From positions 1-29,978 of IMG/VR virus record IMGVR_UViG_3300030101_004023: 29,978 bases of DNA, one strand, 5' to 3'. Source of the DNA: a virus. A program made the translations under genes and the position numbers. Below are positions 11,747-18,300 of this stretch, in pieces (position 1 is the first letter of the stretch; each line of letters starts with the position of its first letter). Under the pieces are notes generated by a model. The model was not told the DNA's origin, ran no database searches, and saw nothing but the letters and a program-made list of their open reading frames with translations.

Positions 11747-12153
11747 GTAGTTTTGAAGTACATGCGGGTAACGCAAGGTTGTATAAACTTACAGAAGAGA
11801 AAAGGCAAAAAGAATTAACAAGACTCAAAGGTTTGAGGGAAACGGGTCAGACATGGGCTACAGATGATCAATGTCACGACTATGATGGCTTCATTAAAAT
11901 TGACCAGCAATTAGTCGATTACTTGTCGTTTGCCTTGAAGATGGATCAAGACCGAATCAACTGGAAAGGAAAAATTGCAAAGCAATTAGATGGAACTCCA
12001 ATGTTGAAGATCGGTGATTTATGGGTCGGTGGAGAAGTGCCTAGTTTTAAAAACTACAAAAATTCTTTGCCTCCAGTAGAAGCAAAAACGGCTCCACCAG
12101 TGGAAGCAAAACAAAATCCTGTCAGTGATTTTGATGATGACATTCCATTTTAG
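11743..12153 (+). CDS. SSB-like protein with a perfect acidic C-terminal tip (136 aa)
   Basis: The last eight residues, DFDDDIPF (129-136), are identical to the end of E. coli SSB, the tip that docks host repair and replication proteins such as exonuclease I, RecO and PriA. A flexible linker with a short repeat (PPVEAKTA, PPVEAKQN) precedes it. The N-terminal part (KRQKELTRLKGLRETGQTWA, then WKGKIAKQLDGTPMLKIGDL) is not an obvious SSB OB fold by eye, and the protein is short for SSB (usually 150-180). It sits directly after the annealing protein and exonuclease, so a single-strand-binding or SSB-tip-mimic role in recombination is likely. Confidence 0.6.
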   Translation: MSSFEVHAGNARLYKLTEEKRQKELTRLKGLRETGQTWATDDQCHDYDGFIKIDQQLVDYLSFALKMDQDRINWKGKIAKQLDGTPMLKIGDLWVGGEVPSFKNYKNSLPPVEAKTAPPVEAKQNPVSDFDDDIPF

Positions 12154-12163
12154 GTTTAATTTT

Positions 12164-12177
12164 TTACATGGATGTAA
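12164..12177 (+). promoter_or_regulatory. ACATGGATGT hairpin in the leader of the CsrA-like gene
   Basis: TTACATGGATGTAA folds as a 5-bp stem with the loop TGGA and matches ACANGGANGU exactly, apart from one base also the longer CsrA selection consensus. It lies 24 bases before the CsrA-like start. It also contains the start of a tiny frame (12168-12200, MDVMTFVRTI) that ends immediately before ATG 12201. Confidence 0.5.
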
Positions 12178-12200
12178 TGACATTTGTGAGGACGATATGA

Positions 12201-12593
12201 ATGCCATTAAGAATTACACGACCTGTTAATAGTGTCTTATATGGTGGTCGCAATCTAAATGTTAACGATCTTGAAAGTTCATACGCTCACAAAATATGGA
12301 TTAGACGGGTTAGGAATACCAAGTATTACCAAGATTGCATCGCAAATATAGCCAGTGTTGATGGAGTTGTAGAAAGAATTTTATCGGTGAATGATCCCGT
12401 GCCGATTCAATTAGAACCAAATGTTGTGGTTCAGATGTTAGGGATTGGAGAGCATTGGACTCCTAAAAATTCATACTGTGAACATTGTGGCAGAGGAGAT
12501 CGGGCTGAGAAGATGATACCTCAGGTAAAACTATCTATATCTGCGCCTAAACAATATAAATTTGTTAGAAATGAAGCGAGGAAAAAAACGTGA
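12201..12593 (+). CDS. CsrA-like RNA-binding protein with a large internal insertion (130 aa)
   Basis: Segments of this 130-residue protein line up with CsrA (about 61 residues). MPLRITRPVNSVLYGG resembles the N-terminal strand, NVVVQMLGI (74-82) matches VTVTVLGV, and QVKLSISAPKQYKFVRNEAR (108-127) matches [20 protein letters not shown], including the APK turn and the arginine that contacts RNA (Arg 123). Two insertions are extra: about 23-70, and 83-107 with YCEHCG (Cys 93, Cys 96) and nearby His 85 and 95 that could bind a metal. CsrA dimers bind GGA in hairpin loops and block ribosome sites. A hairpin of that type lies in its own leader (12164-12177). GAGGA eight bases before ATG 12201 sets the start. 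Confidence 0.6.
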   Translation: MPLRITRPVNSVLYGGRNLNVNDLESSYAHKIWIRRVRNTKYYQDCIANIASVDGVVERILSVNDPVPIQLEPNVVVQMLGIGEHWTPKNSYCEHCGRGDRAEKMIPQVKLSISAPKQYKFVRNEARKKT

Positions 12594-12853
12594 CTAAAAG
12601 TAATGGCAAAGATGAAGGTCAGGACATATTGATAATTGATGGCAAGTCATACCATAGGTCTGATCTTTCAAAAAACTGCATGGAACTTCTTGGATCTGTG
12701 CAAGTAAGTAATCAAGCGATTGAGCTGTTTTCAGTGCTTCTCGGTATGGCGAGGATGGGTATTGAACAACAAGCAAATGATGCAAGAAAATTGCTGCCCG
12801 ATCCGATTGAGACAGAGGAAGAGATCGAGGTAGAAACGGGTACTGTTAACTAA
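12590..12853 (+). CDS. Small IDGKxYxxxDLS-type protein (87 aa)
   Basis: An 87-residue acidic protein beginning at GTG 12590 in a GTGA overlap with the CsrA-like gene. ILIIDGKSYHRSDLSKNCME followed by a helix (NQAIELFSVLLGMARMGIEQ) recalls a family of short phage and bacterial proteins that start with a hairpin and carry a long helix; I recall it as DUF6447-like but cannot confirm that. The C-terminus is poly-acidic (ETEEEIEVETG). Function unknown. It is the last gene before the strong terminator at 12892. Confidence 0.6.
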   Translation: MTKSNGKDEGQDILIIDGKSYHRSDLSKNCMELLGSVQVSNQAIELFSVLLGMARMGIEQQANDARKLLPDPIETEEEIEVETGTVN

Positions 12854-12868
12854 GTTTTACCCCCGAAA

Positions 12869-12886
12869 GCTGATAGCTTTATCAGC
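12869..12886 (+). terminator. Hairpin before the main terminator
   Basis: GCTGATA 12869-12875 pairs perfectly with TATCAGC 12880-12886 around GCTT. With the larger terminator that follows it makes a tandem pair, like the double hairpins between the left-hand cassettes. Confidence 0.5.
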
Positions 12887-12891
12887 ACTTT

Positions 12892-12940
12892 CCAGATCGC
12901 CCATGATCTGTTATGTTTCATGGGCTGATCTGGGTTTTTT
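12892..12940 (+). terminator. Strong rho-independent terminator
   Basis: CCAGATC plus GCCCATGA (12892-12906) pairs with TCATGGGC plus GATCTGG (12918-12933), a 15-bp stem with one bulged T (12926) and an 11-base loop. G and six T follow (12934-12940). It should end transcription from the recombination operon, leaving the integrase under separate or read-through control. Confidence 0.85.
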
Positions 12941-12956
12941 ACATGGAGATTATGTA
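12940..12956 (+). promoter_or_regulatory. CATGGAG hairpin over the integrase ribosome-binding site
   Basis: TACAT 12940-12944 pairs with ATGTA 12952-12956 around GGAGATT, so the GGAG ribosome-binding site is in the loop and the first base of ATG 12956 is in the stem. ACATGGAGAT differs at one fixed position from the ACANGGANGU sites. The element directly follows the terminator T-run. Confidence 0.45.
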
Positions 12957-13846
12957 TGGAAAACTCAATTCGTGAAATAGCGGACGATTGGTTGGAAGAG
13001 CCTTCAAAGAATGAAAGGCAGAGAAAACATCCTAATGAAATTCATAGGTGTAATATCATTACCAATTATTTTGGTAATAAAAAATTCAGTGAGCTTGAAA
13101 GACGAGATGCTCACGAGTTTAAAAAATACCTTAAAAATTCATTAGGTCTTTCTGAGTCTACAATTCAAAGGTATATCTCAACTTTCAACGCTATTATGAA
13201 TTTTGGTTTAGAGAGCGGTTTATCTAGTACTAGAATTCAAATAAAAACTAAACAAGTAAAAGGAAAAGAAACTTACCTTGAGCCTAATGAATTGAAAAAA
13301 TTTATAGGACAACTTGATACATTAAGAGCAAACATTGCTGAGTTCTTAACATTAACAGGACAGAGAAAAGCTAATGTTATTAACTTGAAATGGTCTTCTC
13401 TATCTGATGATTTAAAAGAGTGGACTCAATCAAGCGATGAGATGAAAAATGCCGAACCAAATGTTTTAGGCATAGGTACATCTGCTCAAAATGTTTTAAA
13501 AAGAATGTGGGACAGGAAAGAGCGCATTGAGCAATCTCGTCCCTATTTGAGAGGTAAGATTGAATATGTTTTTGTTCAGGATAATGGAAAGCCCTTACAG
13601 GCAACTTCATTAGGAAATAAACGCTGGAAAAAAGCAGTTCAAAATAGTGGTGTTAAAAAAAATATAACTCCACACACTCTTCGACATACATTTGCCACTT
13701 TGTTAGCAAAAGATGGAGTTGATATTTATCAAATCAAAGAAGCTGGGGGGTGGAAAGATTTGAAGAGTGTGACGAGATATGCTCACGTTAATACTGCTAA
13801 AAAAAGGGAAATTGTAGGTAGATTAGATGCGGTACTTTTGCAGTGA
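12956..13846 (+). CDS. int: Tyrosine recombinase, phage integrase (296 aa)
   Basis: A 296-residue site-specific recombinase. An N-terminal SAM-like domain binds DNA cores (about 1-95). The catalytic domain has Arg 137 (LTGQRKANVINLKW), His 240 and Arg 243 (TPHTLRHTFATLLAKDGVDI), Trp 266 in AGGWKD and the nucleophile Tyr 275 (SVTRYAHVNT). It should catalyse insertion and excision of the phage at the adjacent attP. It is about 60 residues shorter than lambda Int and lacks an obvious separate arm-binding domain before the core-binding domain, although arm-type sites are present. Its N-terminal 15 residues may do this. GGAG lies in a hairpin loop seven bases before ATG 12956. Nothing is encoded between its stop and attP. 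Confidence 0.95.
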   Translation: MENSIREIADDWLEEPSKNERQRKHPNEIHRCNIITNYFGNKKFSELERRDAHEFKKYLKNSLGLSESTIQRYISTFNAIMNFGLESGLSSTRIQIKTKQVKGKETYLEPNELKKFIGQLDTLRANIAEFLTLTGQRKANVINLKWSSLSDDLKEWTQSSDEMKNAEPNVLGIGTSAQNVLKRMWDRKERIEQSRPYLRGKIEYVFVQDNGKPLQATSLGNKRWKKAVQNSGVKKNITPHTLRHTFATLLAKDGVDIYQIKEAGGWKDLKSVTRYAHVNTAKKREIVGRLDAVLLQ

Positions 13847-13865
13847 AAATTAGGTTGGAAAAACA

Positions 13866-14189
13866 ACAACCTTCCTTGAACACAACCTTGGATTTTTTGA
13901 GGAATCGATTAGTGAATTTCACTAGGAGAAATCTTTTTAGGAAGGTTGTACTCGGTACAAAGCCCGTAACTAATTGATATTATTGATGAAAATTGAATTG
14001 GAGCGGGAAACGAGGTTCGAACTCGCGACCTCAACCTTGGCAAGGTTATACTCACTACGGTAGCAATAACCTCAATTAAATCAATAACTTAACTAAAATC
14101 GACCCAGATCAGCAAATTTTTAAGAAACAACAACCTTCTTTTTACAATTTAAAAACTACAACCTTCCTCAAAGAATACAACCTTCCTTG
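13866..14189. repeat. Integrase arm-type sites (ACAACCTTCCT repeats) on both sides of the core
   Basis: The word ACAACCTTCCT occurs at 13866-13876, 14158-14168 and 14177-14187. It occurs with one change at 14130-14140 (ACAACCTTCTT) and inverted at 13939-13950. A partial copy, ACAACCTTGG, is at 13882-13891. Left arm and right arm thus carry three sites each around the core, the layout of lambda-type attP. These are the likely integrase or accessory-factor binding sites. Confidence 0.75.
13999..14047 (-). other. attP core: 3' half of a tRNA-Gly(GCC) gene
   Basis: Read on the minus strand, 14047 to 13999 is the 3' half of a tRNA-Gly. It has AACCTTGCCAAGGTT (anticodon stem-loop with GCC at 14041-14039), a T arm CGAGTTCGAACCTCG (14025-14011), the acceptor strand TTCCCGC, discriminator T and CCA. 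The sequence upstream on that strand does not supply the matching 5' acceptor strand GCGGGAA, so this is not a whole tRNA. It is the usual identity block by which integration restores a host tRNA gene. Confidence 0.85.
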
Positions 14190-14309
14190 TTTCTTTGTTT
14201 TTTCTCTTTTTACTGCTTTATGAACAACTGACCTCAGCATTATGAATGCTTTCCGCTTATTTTGAGACCCTCTGAAACACAGCATTCTAGGTACTTGTAG
14301 CGAAGTTGA

Positions 14310-14359
14310 GTTGTCATAGGTTGTCATAGGTAGTCTAAAAGTCCCGCAAAAGTCCCGCA
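14310..14359. repeat. Tandem 10-base and 11-base repeats beside attP
   Basis: GTTGTCATAG occurs twice head to tail (14310-14329), and AAAGTCCCGCA occurs twice head to tail (14338-14359). Periods of 10 and 11 bases put copies on the same face of the helix. They may bind an excisionase or another accessory protein of the recombination complex. Confidence 0.6.
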
Positions 14360-14380
14360 AGGTTCAAATACCATCATTTT

Positions 14381-14539
14381 CTATTTCTTTGTTTTCTTTC
14401 TTCTTACTGTTTTATAGGCTTCATTTTTATTAGGTGTGGACTTGTCATCAGCAACAAATTGACCCTTTGAATTTCTGTTTCTTACTACCACATCCTCAGA
14501 TGAAGTAAAAAAGTTTACTAAATTTCTAAATATCTTCAT
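14381..14539 (-). CDS. Small basic protein (52 aa), last gene of the late operon
   Basis: ATG 14539 has GGAG seven bases upstream, and the frame ends at TAG 14383-14381. The 52-residue product (MKIFRNLVNFFTSSEDVVVR; GQFVADDKSTPNKNEAYKTV) ends RRKKTKK. It starts inside the end of the previous gene (14 bases overlap). An amphipathic N-terminus with a very basic C-terminus is all that can be seen; no family is recognised. Confidence 0.55.
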   Translation of the reverse strand: MKIFRNLVNFFTSSEDVVVRNRNSKGQFVADDKSTPNKNEAYKTVRRKKTKK

Positions 14540-14666
14540 TTATTATCTCCGTTGAATCACCACCAAAAAAATATATGTATGCAAAAAGACCTCCCCAAAA
14601 AAGGAATAACAATATAACGTGCCACCATCTAGCACCCTCTCCGTTGTAATTCTCAAGCCAAGACAT
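14526..14666 (-). CDS. Small single-span membrane protein (46 aa)
   Basis: A 46-residue protein with one strong hydrophobic segment (WHVILLFLFWGGLFAYIYFF) at about residues 16-36 between a short N-terminus and an acidic tail (GGDSTEIINEDI). ATG 14666 shares its A with the stop of the gene before (TAATG). Size and layout would fit a pinholin-like or other lysis accessory protein, but a three-helix holin is already present at 28075, so this is speculative. Confidence 0.5.
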   Translation of the reverse strand: MSWLENYNGEGARWWHVILLFLFWGGLFAYIYFFGGDSTEIINEDI

Positions 14667-14908
14667 TAATCAAATATCACAGTTTCATTGGGGTTAACAT
14701 ACTTAGGCTTACAATAAGCTCTAACTGGTATAGGAAATGCTTCTCTAAATGTAATGTGTCCTTCTCCTTGAATGCCTTGCAAACTAAGACTTCTAGCAAA
14801 ATAAATACACTTATTTAAGTCCGCCCACACACCATATTCTTCTTCTTCTGTAACAAGACCTTTTTCACTCAATGTTTCTAACATTAATGCAAATACCAAC
14901 TGTTTCAC
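14666..14908 (-). CDS. Cys-containing protein with a short hydrophobic N-terminus (80 aa)
   Basis: An 80-residue protein starting MKQLVFALMLETLSE, containing KCIYFARSLSLQG and AYCKPKYVNP. It shares its outline with the gene directly upstream (MKMVFALLFLVNGE, HCIYMCQELS, ECVCQVQWVD), so the two are probably tandem paralogues. The hydrophobic N-terminus may be a signal or anchor. Similar small proteins with a YCKP motif occur in marine phages as I recall, with no known role. GTG 14908 overlaps the previous stop (GTGA). Confidence 0.65.
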   Translation of the reverse strand: MKQLVFALMLETLSEKGLVTEEEEYGVWADLNKCIYFARSLSLQGIQGEGHITFREAFPIPVRAYCKPKYVNPNETVIFD

Positions 14909-15096
14909 TTTATATCTTTGTCTGTTTCATCTACCCATTGAACTTGACACACACATTCAACTGGTTCGTAGTTTATGCTTGGTCTTGATAGTTCTTGACA
15001 CATATAAATACAATGTGATTTTTTCCAATAATAAAGTGTTCTGTCCTCCGCTATTTCACCATTCACTAAAAACAAAAGGGCAAATACCATTTTCAT
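14905..15096 (-). CDS. Cys-rich small protein, paralogue of its neighbour (63 aa)
   Basis: A 63-residue protein: hydrophobic N-terminus (MKMVFALLFLVNGEIAED), then SHCIYMCQELSRPS, then VECVCQVQWVDETD. Four cysteines could form two disulphides if the N-terminus exports it. It is a shorter relative of the 80-residue neighbour. ATG 15096 overlaps the preceding stop (ATGA), so the late genes here are translated as a coupled string. Function unknown. Confidence 0.65.
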   Translation of the reverse strand: MKMVFALLFLVNGEIAEDRTLYYWKKSHCIYMCQELSRPSINYEPVECVCQVQWVDETDKDIK

Positions 15097-15392
15097 CGTC
15101 TTTCTTTAAGCATCAACTCAATAAGAGTACCTAGTTTCTCATCCGTGGCTTGTGATATTTCTACTTGTCTTGATAGACCATCTGCTATCTGTTGAATGGC
15201 TTGCTCATTAAGGGCTGTCTTTTTGGTGTTGTCATCTGTTTCCTCAGCTACCTTTTCTACAACAACCGTAACTCTTTTTAGTTCCTCATCAGTTGCCTGA
15301 CTCATAGCTTGCATGCTGCCAAAGGCGATTGCCGCTGGTACAACTCCAGCAAAGACGGGCAACATCCACGATGGTATTTTTACCTCGCTCAT
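15093..15392 (-). CDS. Membrane-anchored coiled-coil protein (99 aa)
   Basis: A 99-residue protein with one N-terminal membrane span (WMLPVFAGVVPAAIAFGSMQ, residues 9-28) and a helical, charged remainder (VTVVVEKVAEETDDNTKKTA; ISQATDEKLGTLIELMLKER). It repeats QATDE(E/K)L at residues 32 and 81. ATG 15392 overlaps the stop of the giant ejection protein (ATGA). It could be a lysis (spanin-like) or virion-associated protein; nothing decides between them. Confidence 0.6.
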   Translation of the reverse strand: MSEVKIPSWMLPVFAGVVPAAIAFGSMQAMSQATDEELKRVTVVVEKVAEETDDNTKKTALNEQAIQQIADGLSRQVEISQATDEKLGTLIELMLKERR

Positions 15393-18300
15393 ATCTCTTG
15401 CTCCAAAAGTTCATTAACTAATTTGAATCGTTCCTTGAACTGTTTGGTTTTTTTATCACCAAATAAAACATCAGATTTTTTAACTGTATTTTTGATACTG
15501 CTATCTGACATTTCCCAAGCCGTCATACCCCCTTCTACTAGTGCTTTCGCATCAGCTTTAGTTACATTGTTGGCTCGTAAAATCATCATTGTTTGTGTCT
15601 TTGTTAGCCCCGCTTTTAATCCAGCCTGAACTAGCTTTGACATGCGCTCAAAAGCCTCTTTTCTGGCTCGTGACGAGTTTTTAAAGGCTGTCCTTATGTC
15701 TCCCTCAGATACATCATTAGGATCGCGTAGGACGTTTGTAAGAAGCGATACAGACTCTCTTTTACTTTCATTAAATTCGTATGCCTTAAAGTACAACGCA
15801 GTCTTAGGATCAAATAGAGTCGTTCTTAATCCTAGAATAGCTAATACTTCATCTTCTACAGAAAATTTTCTACCAGACTTACTGATCTCACCATTCAATG
15901 CTGAAGCCGTTCTCCTTAAATTTTGTAAAACAGCGGGAGCCATACCTCTTTCAAAATGTTTATAAAGGTCTGTCGATCTATTTAGTAGAGTATCTGACTC
16001 ATTATAAATTTTTCCACCTGACTCTTTTTGATTTGAAATGGCTTCTAAAATAGTTTGAGTAGATATATCCCAACCTAAAAACGGTTTGAAAAATTCCCAT
16101 ACTCCATCATATATTCCATCTTCTATTGGTCGATCTCTTAGTATTGCATTAATAGGTTTTTTAAATTGAGCATACGGATCCATATGAGATAGATCCATGT
16201 AATTTATTTTTCCATCAGGCTCTCTACTCGTTACTAATAAATTTGAGTTTTGTGACCAAGGTGGAGCCATCAACCGAATTGCTTCTTCTTCATCTTCTGA
16301 AACATCAAGCATTCCAGCAACCGTCTGTACCAGACCATATGCTCCAGCATTTGCAATGGTCAAACCAACAATTCTTCTTGGAACTGTTTTCTTTAAATCT
16401 GGATCTTTCATATCTTTTAGAAGATATTTGATCATGTTTATTTTGTTTCGGATTATTTCGTAAGGGAATGAAACAAATGTACCGATTAAAGGGAATCTTC
16501 TTAACCATTTAATTCCAGCACCAACAAGAGAGTAAGTAGGATACGTATCTCTTATTCTTTGTGCGGCTAATGGCATTGCTTCTTCTCTTGTAATACCTTT
16601 AGCATTCATAAGAATATCAACTTCATTTTCAAAGCCGACAATCTTCCAGAAATCATCACCATATTGATAAAACTTAGTAAAGAATTCACCTGTTTGAGAT
16701 ACTTTTCTTCTTAACTTTTCTCCTCTCGATGCACCCTCTTCATCAAAAATAATATCTCCACCAAAACTTGAATCTTTCAGTGTATCTATAAGCTCACCAG
16801 CAACCGCTGAATCATAGTTAACTCCTAGCTTTTTAATCTCTTTGAGATAATCAGCCATTTCTGTGTCAGTTAAGTTGTTGAAGTATGCCTTCCTAGCCTG
16901 AAATGCTTTGCTTGTTTTAGCCCAATTAAAGTGTCCGTTGGCTACAGTGAACAATGCTGCCGACATAAAGTTTCTTGCTATTGTTGTAGGCGCAATAACT
17001 GTTTTACCAAACTTAACAAAAGCATTTAATCTAATGATTGATCCATACAAACCAGTTGGAGATGAGGGATCTACAGCATCGATAAACGCTTGGTTAACTT
17101 CTGGAGTTGTGTAGTACCCATTTAAAGGAGCCAAAACAGATGAATTATCATTTGCTATTTTTACAAAATGATCTGGTGGTGCATCCTCTTGTTTAAATAA
17201 AAATACTCCTTCACCTTGTTCTAATACTTTTTCTAAGAAATAAGTGTTAAAGATATATCGACTCATCTTTGTAGCTGATCTAGCAAAGTTAACTTCTGGA
17301 TCAGTGTATTCACCTAACAACGCCCTTATCTCAGGAGCAATATCTTTTCTTCTCATCAGATTTGATAAGTCTTTTGCTCCAAGTTTTGTTTCTCTTATCA
17401 GCGTTGGCAAGTCTTGATAGGCTGTCCCTTCTTTTAGGATTGTATTGATCACTTGATTGGGATTTGTATTGCCTTGTGCTTCTAAATAGTTTCTTGCTGT
17501 TACAAGAACTTCCTCAGGGACTTTTTTAAACCAGTTTTTGTCATCAAAAGCGCGATATGATCTATTCACATAGGAACCGATTCTATCCATGATGACATTT
17601 AATAAATCAATTTTTGCCGCTGCTTGACCTTCTTTTCCTTGTAACGCAAGTGCCTCTGCATCTTTTGCAATAGCAGTTGCATATTTGACAGAATAGTTAT
17701 CAAGGTAAACCCTCATAGCCCTCAAAGGGGCTTTTATGCTTTCAGGAATAACTGCATTTTCAACGTCAGATAAACTACCTGATAAAATGTTTTGAAGAGT
17801 TTGTTTATCTTGCTCGGTAGGATTTCTTCCTAATGTTTCTTTGACAGCGTTTCTGTAATTGCCTAACAGCTGTCTGACTTCTATTTCAGATGCGCCAACA
17901 AGACCATCTCTTTCGATCATTGCATCAAAAGCAGTTTCAGGAAGTAATCCTTTGGGTTCTAAATATTTTTTAAAAGTTGTTCTGGCTTTAGATTTTGTTG
18001 CTTCAAATCGAGTTGTAGACTCACGAACAGAGTCGATTAACTCATCATCTCTTTCTATTTCTTGGGCTGTTCTCGTAGGTAAATCAAAGACATCATCATC
18101 GTCTAATACGCCTCGTCCAGTACCGAACCCATCTTCTTGTTCGCCCTCTCTGCCCACTCCTTGATCGGTTTGTTCTCCTTCAACGCCTCTCCCGCGATCT
18201 TCTCCAGTTGCTGTGGTGTCATCCACTTCAACGCCTCCATTGCGGGAAGATGTCCGAATCGGTCTAAGTATTCCGTTACGTTCTTCGAGTCTGTCGGTGG

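Larger units (their letters stand above)
13847..14380. other. Gene-free attP region
   Basis: Between integrase and the first late gene there is no convincing gene. The 534 bases hold the tRNA-like core (13999-14047), six arm-type repeats on both sides, and two tandem repeats at 14310-14359. A 72-codon frame on the minus strand (14142-14360) crosses the repeats and is rejected. Confidence 0.8.

Noticed and set aside
13999-14085. Complete tRNA-Gly gene
   Set aside because: The 3' half is perfect in outline, but the sequence where the 5' acceptor strand should be does not contain GCGGGAA, and the D arm does not fold. It is an attP identity block.
14142-14360. 72-codon ORF on the minus strand in the attP region
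   Set aside because: It crosses arm-type repeats and tandem repeats, has no good ribosome-binding site, and its composition looks random.
16305-16508. 67-codon minus-strand ORF inside the ejection gene
   Set aside because: Lys/Cys/Trp/Asn-rich random-like composition in a region where the main frame is well conserved in character.
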